Shown here in pieces: positions 17,586-25,660 of a stretch of 64,000 bases of DNA. Source of the stretch: Rufibacter glacialis (GTDB lineage Bacteria; Bacteroidota; Bacteroidia; Cytophagales; Hymenobacteraceae); assembly GCF_008271745.1 (NCBI RefSeq), contig NZ_VKKZ01000020.1:186001-250000 (forward strand), in the 5' to 3' direction. The translations under genes were made by a program, and so were the position numbers. The notes under the pieces are model-generated. The model was not told the origin of the DNA. It did not search any database and was given only the letters and a program-made list of their open reading frames with translations. The first letter of the stretch is position 1, and each line of letters starts with the position of its first letter.

Positions 17586-18287
17586 TTAAAAATCCTGGCC
17601 CAGGGAAATCTGGCTCACGTTTTTGAGTTCGTTGAGGTCTTTGTACAGCTCCTTTACGCTCACCTTCTCAGGGAAATACACAAACAGGAGGATCTTGGAA
17701 TTCTGTTTATTGGTAGACTGTACCACGTTAATGTTCTTGGTAGCGATTTCATATTTCTCCAGGATAGCCAGGACGCGGCTGGTCTCCAGTTTAGCGGAGG
17801 CAAAGCTGATTTTGAGCGTCTTCAGAGACCCTCCCCTGAATACCTTTCTTCCTAGTTTGTCCAGGGTAGAAAGCACAAATAACAAAAGCAGCGCCACCAG
17901 AATGGCCGCCTCATACATGCCCACCCCCGTGGCCAAGCCCACAGCCGCCACGGCCCAGATAGTGGCGGCCGTGGTCAACCCATGGGTATTCACGCCCAGC
18001 TTGTAAATGGCTCCCGCTCCCAGAAACCCGATTCCCGACACCACCTGCGCCGCAATCCTGCCCGGATCTACATTCTTGTATTCTGAAAAAGTCTGCGGAA
18101 TGTACACAGAGATGAGCATGAGCAGGCAGGAACCTACGCAAATAATAATGAGGGTCCTCAACCCGGCAATGTGTCGGTTCCGTTCCCTTTCCCAACCCAG
18201 CAGCCCCCCTAGCAGGATACTGAGCAGAAGCCGCGTGGCAATAGTAGGCAACGTTATATCATTCGATTCCAGAAAAGGAAAGTCCAT
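17586..18287 (-). CDS. MgtC/SapB family membrane protein
   Basis: A 233-residue protein with an N-terminal membrane domain of about five helices carrying the family signature LLSILLGGLLGWERERNRHIAGLRT (given here as the region about residues 18-42), then VSGIGFLGAGAI and a C-terminal soluble ACT-like domain (about 160-233). MgtC-type proteins affect Mg2+ homeostasis and, in some bacteria, ATP synthase and survival inside hosts. ATG 18287 (MDFPFLES) is preferred over 18332, because the extra 15 residues are not hydrophobic and have no family resemblance. It is convergent with the DUF3307 gene. Confidence 0.88.
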   Translation of the reverse strand: MDFPFLESNDITLPTIATRLLLSILLGGLLGWERERNRHIAGLRTLIIICVGSCLLMLISVYIPQTFSEYKNVDPGRIAAQVVSGIGFLGAGAIYKLGVNTHGLTTAATIWAVAAVGLATGVGMYEAAILVALLLLFVLSTLDKLGRKVFRGGSLKTLKISFASAKLETSRVLAILEKYEIATKNINVVQSTNKQNSKILLFVYFPEKVSVKELYKDLNELKNVSQISLGQDF

Positions 18288-18536
18288 AGCAATCAAAAGG
18301 TTCAGACAAACCTGGGAGGGTGTTGTACGCAAACTTTAAAGATAGCCCTAATAAACCTGCTTCCCAAAAAGGAGAGGCCCTTTGGCTGGCTTTGCTGGGA
18401 GTAACTCTACTTTCATACTAAAAGGGAAGCGCGGCCCGTTTTAAAGGCAGGACTTTGCCCAAAAGGCAAAAGCGGCTGCTCAACCAAAGGCCTCCGCTCG
18501 CTTCCTGCATCTATTATCCACCAAAAAAGTACTCCT

Positions 18537-18800
18537 ATGAAATGCCCCTCGTGTCAAGAAACCTTATTAATGAGTGAAAAGAACGGAATTGAAATCGACT
18601 ACTGCCCTAAGTGCAGGGGCATCTGGTTAGACCGGGGCGAACTGGAGAAAATCATAGACCGCTCCGCCGACCACTATTCCAAGAAGGAGAACTATGAATC
18701 AGACTACAAACGGTACGGGTACGGCGAGTATGGCAAAGACCAACAGCACAACAACCCTTATAAAAAGAAGAAATCGTTCCTGAGCGAATTGTTTGACTAA
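18537..18800 (+). CDS. TFIIB-type zinc-ribbon protein
   Basis: An 87-residue protein starting MKCPSCQETLL with a second knuckle CPKCRGIWLDRGELEKII, the zf-TFIIB/CxxC-CxxC signature. The tail is Tyr/Lys-rich (YKRYGYGEYGKD) and ends KKKKSFLSELFD. These small proteins bind Zn and have no established function in Bacteroidota. A good terminator follows. Confidence 0.85.
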   Translation: MKCPSCQETLLMSEKNGIEIDYCPKCRGIWLDRGELEKIIDRSADHYSKKENYESDYKRYGYGEYGKDQQHNNPYKKKKSFLSELFD

Positions 18801-18814
18801 CCTAAAGCATTTCT

Positions 18815-18854
18815 ACGCCCTGATCTACCCCGTAGGTCAGGGCGTTTTGTTTTT
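18815..18854 (+). terminator. Terminator after zinc-ribbon gene
   Basis: The stem is CGCCCTGA / TCAGGGCG, extended by CTAC / GTAG around a CCC loop, followed by TTTTGTTTTT. Confidence 0.85.
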
Positions 18855-18988
18855 AGGAAAGATAGGGCCGCTCCCAAGGCGAAAGGATAGGGACAGAGTC
18901 TACAAAAGGAGGAGCAAACCTAAAAGTAGACCAAAGAAGCGCCCATAATTCCAGAGCGGGAAACCAACCCCTGCACAGGAAATAGAAA

Positions 18989-19037
18989 AGAGGGTGTTTA
19001 GGGGCTGTTTGCTAAAAACAACCCCTAAACACCCTCT
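18989..19037 (-). terminator. Long hairpin downstream of DUF2911 gene
   Basis: A 22-bp stem with one mismatch: AGAGGGTGTTTAGGGG-C-TGTTT against its complement ending at 19037. On the minus strand it is followed by TTTTCTATTT, so it can terminate the DUF2911 transcript about 180 bp after that gene's stop. Confidence 0.65.
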
Positions 19038-19220
19038 CCTATTTTAGAAATGGTTCCTGTTCCTAATTTACCAGGAACCTGTTGAGGAAAAACCAACTAT
19101 TTCTTTTGCCCTGGATGGTGTTCACACCAACCAGCAGAATAGCCCCTTATTTTAGGTTTGTTGGTGAAAACACCAAAAAAGGCGGTTTATTCCCTCGTTG
19201 ATTTACTTTACAATTAGGTA

Positions 19221-19757
19221 CTATTTGATGGCTACCGGCACCTCCAGGTTCTCCCATAGCAGAGAAAAACCTTTGGGAGTAATATTGTAGGCCAAAGCCT
19301 CATTCATCTTGGCTGCTTTCTTAGGCGTCACGTTCACCGTTAACACATTGTTGGCCGGGTCAAAATTGGCTCCCTGGCGGCTGGTTCCCCATTGGCCGGT
19401 CTGGGAGTTGAAGATCACTTGCCACTCACTTTCCCCGGGTACCATGAAGACGCTGTACTTGCCTGCTTTCAAGGGTTTGCCTTGTACGGTAATGTCTTTG
19501 TCGGTGGTGAAGGTAGTGGCTTCGTTGGCGCCGGCTCTCCAGGCTTTGCCATACGGCACCAGCTCTCCCCACACTTTCCGCCCTTTCACTGATGGGCTGC
19601 TGTAGGCGATGGAAATGTTGGCGGCCCCCACTTTGCCGATAGCCGTTTGCGCCGGGCTGGCTTTAGGTTTAGGAGCATCCTGGGCAAAGACCGAGGTGGT
19701 CATGGCTAACAGGAAAAGGACTGTTAGAAGTAATAAGTTTTTCTTTGGAGTAGGCAT
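19221..19757 (-). CDS. DUF2911 secreted protein
   Basis: A 178-residue protein with a signal peptide (MPTPKKNLLLLTVLFLLAMT to VFAQ). The body has the DUF2911 signature: SIAYSSPSVKGRKVWGELV, YGKAWRAGANEATTF, then GKYSVFMVP. It is common in Bacteroidota as a periplasmic protein of unknown function. It is a single gene with its own long hairpin terminator. Confidence 0.88.
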   Translation of the reverse strand: MPTPKKNLLLLTVLFLLAMTTSVFAQDAPKPKASPAQTAIGKVGAANISIAYSSPSVKGRKVWGELVPYGKAWRAGANEATTFTTDKDITVQGKPLKAGKYSVFMVPGESEWQVIFNSQTGQWGTSRQGANFDPANNVLTVNVTPKKAAKMNEALAYNITPKGFSLLWENLEVPVAIK

Positions 19758-20066
19758 AGTAATATTACATTAAGTTGTGTTGGTAAAAGTAAAGATTTTC
19801 TTGTTCTAAGGAAGGTTTCTGCAAGAACGCTTTTTTACTTCTTGTGTTGTACGACCTCCCTATCCAATTGAATCTCTTCCTTACGCACCCATTTTTGGCC
19901 TACTTCCTGAAAATCAGGTCCAAAATGCTATTCTACCTATTTGGTTCATGATAGTAACACGCTATAAGGATTTAAGAATAGACATTAAGCAGCATTATCA
20001 ATCTCACTCTTTATTTACCCAGCCAGGAACTTCCAGAGGAATACCAAAGTATATACAAAAAGAATA
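19758..20066. other. Divergent intergenic region
   Basis: This region lies between the DUF2911 gene (leftward) and the toxin-antitoxin operon (rightward). A TACTTTTA sequence on the minus strand near 19790 is one base off the TAnnTTTG box and may serve DUF2911. Nothing else is seen. Confidence 0.4.
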
Positions 20067-20074
20067 TACCTTTG
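20048..20074 (+). promoter_or_regulatory. Promoter/operator of toxin-antitoxin operon
   Basis: The -7 box TACCTTTG lies at 20067-20074, 16 nt before the antitoxin ATG. It forms one arm of an imperfect dyad: CAAAGTATA upstream faces TATACCTTTG. A GTATATAC palindrome sits at 20049-20056. Overlap of dyad and promoter is the usual arrangement for autoregulation by an RHH antitoxin. Confidence 0.6.
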
Positions 20075-20090
20075 TAAAAACAGACAGGAA

Positions 20091-20330
20091 ATGAAGAACT
20101 TATCTTTGAAGCTGGAAGACGAAATTTTTCAGGAAACGGAAAGCATTCTGGGCAAGCTCCACACCAACCGGAACCGCTACATCAATGAGGCGCTGGAATT
20201 TTATAATAAACTACAGAAACGGAGACTCCTGGCGAAACAACTGGCGAAGGAATCTCATCTGGTAGCCGACGACTCTCTCTCTGTATTAAAGGAATTTGAG
20301 GCACTGGAAGATGCAGATAAAGCAATTTGA
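20091..20330 (+). CDS. Ribbon-helix-helix antitoxin
   Basis: A 79-residue protein with MKNLSLKLEDEIFQETE (beta strand and first helix) and RNRYINEALEFYNKL (second helix), the RHH DNA-binding pattern. The acidic tail (about residues 58-79) would wrap the toxin. Its stop codon lies inside the next gene: the toxin ATG at 20311 is 20 bp before the end of this gene, as expected for a coupled type II antitoxin. It probably binds the dyad at the promoter. Confidence 0.85.
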   Translation: MKNLSLKLEDEIFQETESILGKLHTNRNRYINEALEFYNKLQKRRLLAKQLAKESHLVADDSLSVLKEFEALEDADKAI

Positions 20331-20658
20331 TCTCTGGGTAGCCGACCTCAACCCCAGGATAGGAACTGAAACAGGAAAAGTCCGGCCGGTGGTCATTCTC
20401 CAAACCGACCTGCTGAACAAAACGCACCCTTCCACCATCATCTGCCCTATCACCACCAACGTACAGCCCGACGCTGAAATCCTGCGCGTCCATTTGCCCA
20501 AAGGCACCGCCAACGTGAAGGAAAACTGCGATATCATGATTGACCAAATCAGAGCCATTGACAATTCCCGGCTACTGCACAAAATTGGCAGTTTAGATGA
20601 GGAGTTACGGAAGAAGATAAAGGAGAACGTAAGAATTGTGCTGGATTTGGAGGTATAG
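20311..20658 (+). CDS. MazF/PemK-type mRNA interferase toxin
   Basis: A 115-residue protein with the MazF/PemK opening FDLWVADLNPRIGTETGKVR, then RPVVILQTDLLN and TIICPITTN, the beta-barrel endoribonuclease fold. The GKVRPVVI arginine and the PITTN threonine are the usual active-site positions. The ATG at 20311 is used because the upstream in-frame ATG at 20296 is deeper inside the antitoxin and adds no homology. It overlaps the antitoxin gene by 20 bp. Confidence 0.9.
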   Translation: MQIKQFDLWVADLNPRIGTETGKVRPVVILQTDLLNKTHPSTIICPITTNVQPDAEILRVHLPKGTANVKENCDIMIDQIRAIDNSRLLHKIGSLDEELRKKIKENVRIVLDLEV

Positions 20659-20688
20659 GTACGGTTAATAAATGACTTATACGTTAGT

Positions 20689-20773
20689 GTCATCCTGAAT
20701 GGATTTTGTGGATGGCGGTAAATGCGCATCTTTAAACTCTTCTAGTTTGCCCACAAGATCCTTACAGGATGAC
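20689..20773. repeat. 85-bp inverted repeat (MITE-like)
   Basis: GTCATCCTG (20689-20697) pairs perfectly with CAGGATGAC (20765-20773). A second arm GGATTTTGTGG (20701-20711) pairs with 20751-20761 with one mismatch. There is no coding content. I recall closely similar arms as dispersed elements in other Bacteroidota. Confidence 0.7.
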
Positions 20774-20828
20774 AATAGGAGAGAATTAGTGGCTTTCCTG
20801 GTTATGTTCCTTTTAGATCATTTATCAT

Positions 20829-20873
20829 AAAGTAAAAAGCCATGGAAGCTTCCCTCCCATGGCTTTTTACTTT
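20829..20873 (-). terminator. Terminator of the trehalose operon
   Basis: A perfect 17-bp stem AAAGTAAAAAGCCATGG (20829-20845) / 20857-20873, 16 bp beyond the treY::malQ stop. The A/T ends suit both directions. Confidence 0.88.
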
Positions 20874-20889
20874 ATCTGCTATACTACTC

Positions 20890-23800
20890 TTAGTCTCTAT
20901 TATACAACTTCGTCCATTCCCGCAGTTGCTCCTCGGTTTGCTTGGTGATCTGGTCAGGCATCAAGCGCCAGCCCCAGTTGCCTTCGCCTTTGCCGGGGGT
21001 GTTCATGCGGCCCAGTTCGTCAATGCCCAGCACGTCTTGCAGCGGCAGAATGGCGGTTTTGGCCACCGAGGCGTAGGCCAAGCGGGCGAAGACCCACCAG
21101 ATGTCATCTTCACCCAGGCTGCGGCCTACGTAGTGCTCAATCTGCTGGTGGAACTCCTTGCCTTCGTTGCGGTACCAGCCCAGGGTGGTATTGTTGTCAT
21201 GGGTACCGGTGTAGGCAATGAAGTTACGGGCGTAATTGTGCGGCATGTAGGCGTTCTGAGGCATCTCCTCGCCCCAGGCGAATTGCAGGATCTTCATGCC
21301 TGGTAGGTTGAAGTCGTCGCGCAGTTTCAGCACCAGGTCGTTGATCTCGCCTAAGTCTTCGGCAATGAACGGCAGGCTGCCCATTTCCTTCTCCACGAAG
21401 GTGAAGAAATCAGCTCCTGGCCCCAGCTTCCATTCGCCTTTCTTGGCGGTGGTTTCCCCGGCGGGAACTTCCCAGTAATCGGCGAACGCCCTGAAGTGGT
21501 CTAGCCGCACCAGGTCATACAGTTCCATGTTTTTGCGCAGACGGCCTATCCACCAGTTGTAATCCTGCTCTTTGAGCACCTCCCACTTAAACACCGGCAT
21601 GCCCCAAAGCTGCCCGTCTTCAGAGAAATCATCGGGTGGAACGCCCGCCACGCCGGTCATGGTGCCTTCCGAGTCTACCGCGAAGATCTCACGGTTTGCC
21701 CAGACGTCTACGCTGTCATAACTGATGTAGAAGGGCATGTCGCCGAACATCTGGATGCCGCGGTTGTTGCAGTACGTGCGCAGGCGCTTCCACTGTTTGT
21801 TGAAGATGAATTGTACCCACTTGATTTTCTCCAGCGCATCCCCGTTTTGCCCAACCAGGCGCTCCAGCCCTTCCGGGTGGCGTTGTTTGAATTCCTCCGG
21901 CCACTGGAACCAGGCACTTCCCTCGTGCTTTTCTTTCAGCACCACAAACATAGCGAAGTCATTGAGCCAGCTGGCCTCTGAGCCCACGTAATCTATGAAC
22001 TGCTGCTGCAGCGTAGGGAAATCACCGGACTTAAACGTTTGCCACGCCTTCTCCAGCAAAGCATCTTTCACGCGTTGCGCTTCTACGTAATCAACGTTAC
22101 CAGTCTGCGGCAAATGGTATTGCGGCAACTCGTCTTCTTGCAACAATCCTTCTTTGGCCAAGGCCACCGGACTGATGAGCAAGGGGTTTCCGGCGCGGCT
22201 GGAGATGGAGCTGTACGGCGAGTAACCTTGCCCCGCTTCAATGGGATTGAGCGGCAGTAACTGCCAGTATTTCTGGTTGCTGGCGTGGAGGAAATCAGCG
22301 AATTTACGCGCCTGGGGCCCCATATCGCCAATTCCGAATGCCGAGGGCAGCGAGGTGATGTGCAACAGAATGCCTGCGCCGCGCTCGTTCTGCGCCCGCA
22401 GCTTGAGCATGGCCAGTGGGAAAATCCCGAACAGGTCGGCCACCCTGAGTTCGTGCGCATAGTTGCCCGTGCTCCTAATCAGCGTGTCTTGCCAGTCTTT
22501 AGGCGCCTCTTCCGGAATTATCACTTTGGTGTCTTTCCAGTCAATGTCCTGGATGGTGTCTACGCCTTGGGCTTTGGCCAGGGCCGCCAGGTGCAACGGC
22601 ACCGCCACCACGTACCAAGTGTGCAGGTGCTTGCGCACAAACGCCAGCACGTGGTCTTTGTGTTCGCCCTCTACCGTGAGGGGCAGGTACTCGCCCTTGG
22701 CGAAGAGGTCGGCGTTGTTTTTACGCTCGGTGAAAAGGGTGCGGGTAAGCCAGAGTTTGATGCGCGCGTCATGGCGGTTGTCCCAGAGGTTCTCCCACAG
22801 CGTTTCCTGCTTGTTCAGGTCATAATCGTTGAGTTCCTCCAGCCAGGCCTGCCGCTTCTCGTAATCCACGGGGCGGCGGTTGTCGGGGTCTACCAGGCTG
22901 AAGTCCCACAGCTCCGTACCCTGGTACACGTCTGGAATGCCCGGCGCGGTGAATTTCAAAAGCACCTGGCTCAGGGAGTTTACAATGCCGATGTCGGTGG
23001 TTTTGGCCCTTAATTCCTCAAAACGGCTCCAGAACGGCCGGCTCTTGTCCAGCAGTTTCACCGCGAAGTTCTTGGTAGCGGTTTCGTAAGCCTCGTTGGG
23101 CGTGGTCCAGTTGGAGTTGACTTTGGCTTCCCGCAGGGCTTTCTGCAAATACTCCTGCACGCGGTTCTCAAAGTCATCTTCGTTCTGGCCCGGCATGGGG
23201 AACGCACCCAGCAAGGTCTGGTAAATGAGGTATTCGTCGTTCACGCTGGGGGCGTCGTTCTGCTTCAGGTCCTGGTTTAGTTCGCGCCACTCCTGCACGG
23301 CGGCAGCCCATTCCTCGGGCATTTCGGTGAGCACGTTCAGGCGGGCGCGTACGTCTTCACCGCGCTTGGTGTCATGCGTGGAGGTGCCGTTAATGGCCAA
23401 TGGCCATTTCTGCTGCCGGTCCTGCATGGCCGTATGGAATTCCTCCGCCGTCATCCCAAAGGCTTCCGGGGCGTCGCCCACCTCGTTGTGCCCGATGAAG
23501 CGGTTGTAGGTGTACATGATGGTATCCTCTACCCCTTTGGCCATCAACGGACCGCTGAACTGCATGAGACGCTGGTAGAACTTCTGCGAACGTTCCAGGT
23601 ATGTATCGTCTTCCCCTTCCGGCGAGTTGCCTAAGATGGCTCCTTCCAGCAACTCCACGGCCCCGGCCATTTCGGGCTTGTTTTCACGAATCCGGTTAAA
23701 AATCAGCTGCACAGCCTCGGCTTCGGCACCGTCCAGCGGCATCTGGTTCCCATAGTAACGGTACACCGGGCATTGGATCAGGAATTCCCCTATGGCGGCC

Positions 23801-25122
23801 TTCAAGGTTTGCGGCTCCACCGAGCTCAACACCTCCTCGTCTACCAGGCGCTGCTCTAAAAACAGTTGGTACAGGTTCTCCAGCTCGCCGCCCATGTGCT
23901 CATTCAGGATGTAGGCTTTCTTCTCATGAATCTGCTCCTGCACCTCGGCTCCCTCGCCTACCAGTTGGTGGTACAAGGCGTTGAAGCCTTCCTCGCCGGG
24001 TTTGTAGGTAAACAGGTTGTTCACCAGCGAAAGGAAATCATACCCGCTGCTGCCCTGGATAGGCCAGTTCTGGGGAAGCTCCTCACCGGGTTCCAAAATC
24101 TTCTCCACTACTATATATGTCTCTTCGCCGGCAAGTTCGCGCAATTGCTGCAGGTAACCGGTGGGGTCATACAAACCATCTACGTGGTCAATGCGCAGCC
24201 CCTGGAATACCCCTTCGTCCTGCAGTTGCTTGATGTATTGGTGATAGGTGGTAAAAACCTTGGGGTCCTGGATGTTGAGGCAGATCAAGCCGTTCACGGT
24301 AAAGAACCGCCGGAAGTTGATCTGGGAATCTGTTTCCTGCCAGTGGCAAAGTTGATACACTTGCTCTTGGGTTAAGTGCAGCAGACGCTCTTTGTCTTGG
24401 TTGAACCGCTCCAATCTGGTCTCCACTACCGTTCGTACCTCCTCGTTCTTCATCAAGGCGGTGAGTTGCTGCCGTAACTCGTCCCATTTCAGCGCAAAGC
24501 TTTTAGGTTCTTCGTCCTGGTGCACGTCCTCCAGTTTGTTGAGCAGTTGACCGATGGCTTGGTTGGCCTCACCTTGCCCTTTGAGCAGGACCTCATAGGA
24601 CCGCAGGTTCAAAGGATAGGCACTGTCATAGTATTTGAGCACCAGGCGGTGCTGCTCTTCGTCAAAAGCCACCTGCAACTCGCCGTTTTGCACCACTTCT
24701 TCTAATTTCGCGCCTAAAAAGGGCACCATCACCCGCCCGTTGTACAGCGAACTGGTCCACCCAATGTCAAAGAAGGAATGGTACTGGCTGAGCGTGCCTT
24801 TCTCCAACACATCCATAAGCCAGGAATTGCGGGGATGGAAGGCCATGTGGTTGGGCACAATGTCCTGCAACCAATTGATGCCGTTCTCCTTCAAATGGCC
24901 GCTCACGGTTTTCAGCTGTTCCTCGGTCCCCACCTCGGGGTTCACCCCATGCGGATTCACTCCGTCATAGCCGTGCGTACTACCGGGCGTGGCCTCAAAG
25001 ATAGGCGAGGCATAAATGGTGCTCACCCCCAGTTTCTGCAGGTAAGGAATGATGCGCTCAAAGTCTTGGAAGGTGAATTCTTTATGGAACTGCAAACGGT
25101 ACGTAGCGACAGGGTTATGCAT
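20890..25122 (-). CDS. treY: Fused malto-oligosyltrehalose synthase (TreY) and 4-alpha-glucanotransferase (MalQ)
   Basis: A 1410-residue fusion. Residues 1 to about 905 are TreY, which converts the reducing end of malto-oligosaccharides to a trehalose linkage: YRLQFHKEFTFQDFERIIPY start, LRIDHVDGLYDP with the nucleophile Asp near 311, VVEKILEPGE with the acid Glu, and a STHDTKRGEDVRARL block. Residues about 910-1410 are MalQ, which disproportionates short maltodextrins: GILLHITSLPS, GQGYSPYSS, VRLDHFRAF (Asp near 1207), AEDLGEI and GTHDNNTTLGW. All catalytic acids of both enzymes are present and no frameshift is seen in the junction. It is last in the treX-treZ-treY::malQ operon; the gap to treZ is 538 bp and holds repeats. 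Confidence 0.95.
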   Translation of the reverse strand: MHNPVATYRLQFHKEFTFQDFERIIPYLQKLGVSTIYASPIFEATPGSTHGYDGVNPHGVNPEVGTEEQLKTVSGHLKENGINWLQDIVPNHMAFHPRNSWLMDVLEKGTLSQYHSFFDIGWTSSLYNGRVMVPFLGAKLEEVVQNGELQVAFDEEQHRLVLKYYDSAYPLNLRSYEVLLKGQGEANQAIGQLLNKLEDVHQDEEPKSFALKWDELRQQLTALMKNEEVRTVVETRLERFNQDKERLLHLTQEQVYQLCHWQETDSQINFRRFFTVNGLICLNIQDPKVFTTYHQYIKQLQDEGVFQGLRIDHVDGLYDPTGYLQQLRELAGEETYIVVEKILEPGEELPQNWPIQGSSGYDFLSLVNNLFTYKPGEEGFNALYHQLVGEGAEVQEQIHEKKAYILNEHMGGELENLYQLFLEQRLVDEEVLSSVEPQTLKAAIGEFLIQCPVYRYYGNQMPLDGAEAEAVQLIFNRIRENKPEMAGAVELLEGAILGNSPEGEDDTYLERSQKFYQRLMQFSGPLMAKGVEDTIMYTYNRFIGHNEVGDAPEAFGMTAEEFHTAMQDRQQKWPLAINGTSTHDTKRGEDVRARLNVLTEMPEEWAAAVQEWRELNQDLKQNDAPSVNDEYLIYQTLLGAFPMPGQNEDDFENRVQEYLQKALREAKVNSNWTTPNEAYETATKNFAVKLLDKSRPFWSRFEELRAKTTDIGIVNSLSQVLLKFTAPGIPDVYQGTELWDFSLVDPDNRRPVDYEKRQAWLEELNDYDLNKQETLWENLWDNRHDARIKLWLTRTLFTERKNNADLFAKGEYLPLTVEGEHKDHVLAFVRKHLHTWYVVAVPLHLAALAKAQGVDTIQDIDWKDTKVIIPEEAPKDWQDTLIRSTGNYAHELRVADLFGIFPLAMLKLRAQNERGAGILLHITSLPSAFGIGDMGPQARKFADFLHASNQKYWQLLPLNPIEAGQGYSPYSSISSRAGNPLLISPVALAKEGLLQEDELPQYHLPQTGNVDYVEAQRVKDALLEKAWQTFKSGDFPTLQQQFIDYVGSEASWLNDFAMFVVLKEKHEGSAWFQWPEEFKQRHPEGLERLVGQNGDALEKIKWVQFIFNKQWKRLRTYCNNRGIQMFGDMPFYISYDSVDVWANREIFAVDSEGTMTGVAGVPPDDFSEDGQLWGMPVFKWEVLKEQDYNWWIGRLRKNMELYDLVRLDHFRAFADYWEVPAGETTAKKGEWKLGPGADFFTFVEKEMGSLPFIAEDLGEINDLVLKLRDDFNLPGMKILQFAWGEEMPQNAYMPHNYARNFIAYTGTHDNNTTLGWYRNEGKEFHQQIEHYVGRSLGEDDIWWVFARLAYASVAKTAILPLQDVLGIDELGRMNTPGKGEGNWGWRLMPDQITKQTEEQLREWTKLYNRD

Positions 25123-25300
25123 AGGGTATGATTTGAAAATTTGAAGAGGAGGCGATGTAAAAAAGTATCCCTCCTTTGTTTAACTCCTTCAGGTTGCCAA
25201 TACAGGGTACGTGGTTTTAGGCCCGTTTTACGGAAAAGCCCCAGAAAACAGTTATATAATTTTCTTTCTTTTATTCTCTTCTGTTTTTCCCACTCTGCCG

Positions 25301-25409
25301 CAAGTCTGGGCGAAGCGGTAACTGGCGAGGAACACCCTCAAATTATTGGTTTCGCCAATTACAAACTGGCTGTATTAATCACTCCTAGTTACCGCTGCGC
25401 TCAAACTTG
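25301..25409. repeat. 109-bp MITE-like element with 23-bp terminal inverted repeats
   Basis: The left arm CAAGTCTGGGCGAAGCGGTA continues ACT, and the right arm is its complement with three mismatches in 23. An inner hairpin ATTGG-tttcg-CCAAT sits in the middle, so the whole could form a cruciform. Confidence 0.7.
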
Positions 25410-25472
25410 AAGTAGGTAATGAAGGGATTCTCTTCAAGCAGACAAAATTTGATCCAGGTATGCGTGCGGACA

Positions 25473-25487
25473 CGAGCTGGAAGCTCG
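25473..25487. repeat. Small palindrome CGAGCT-GGA-AGCTCG in a repeat-like block
   Basis: A 6-bp stem with a 3-nt loop inside a GC-rich block (25464-25493) that differs from its AT-rich surroundings. I recall the block GACACGAGCTGGAAGCTCG as dispersed in Cytophagales genomes, unverified. Confidence 0.5.
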
Positions 25488-25542
25488 CGCCAGCAAGGGA
25501 ATGGCAAGAACAGGAGTAGCTCCGTTAGATGGGTGAGGAACC

Positions 25543-25571
25543 GTAGAGACAAGGCACTGCCTTGTCTCTAC
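25543..25571. repeat. Perfect 14-bp palindrome with 1-nt loop
   Basis: GTAGAGACAAGGCA (25543-25556) and its exact complement (25558-25571) flank a C. It is not at a gene end and not a plausible terminator. Confidence 0.75.
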
Positions 25572-25660
25572 AACACCTGAAATCACACTACCTGATAATA
25601 CATTAACTGAAAATCCTTAGCAGAAACAGCCTTACCTGAGGTCACCTTTCCTGTTAGAAC

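Larger units (their letters stand above)
25123..25660. other. Repeat-rich gap inside the trehalose gene cluster
   Basis: 538 bp separate treZ from treY::malQ. No gene is visible. It contains at least three unrelated palindromic elements (25301-25409, 25473-25487, 25543-25571), an unusual density for one gap. No terminator of the usual type was found. Confidence 0.7.
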
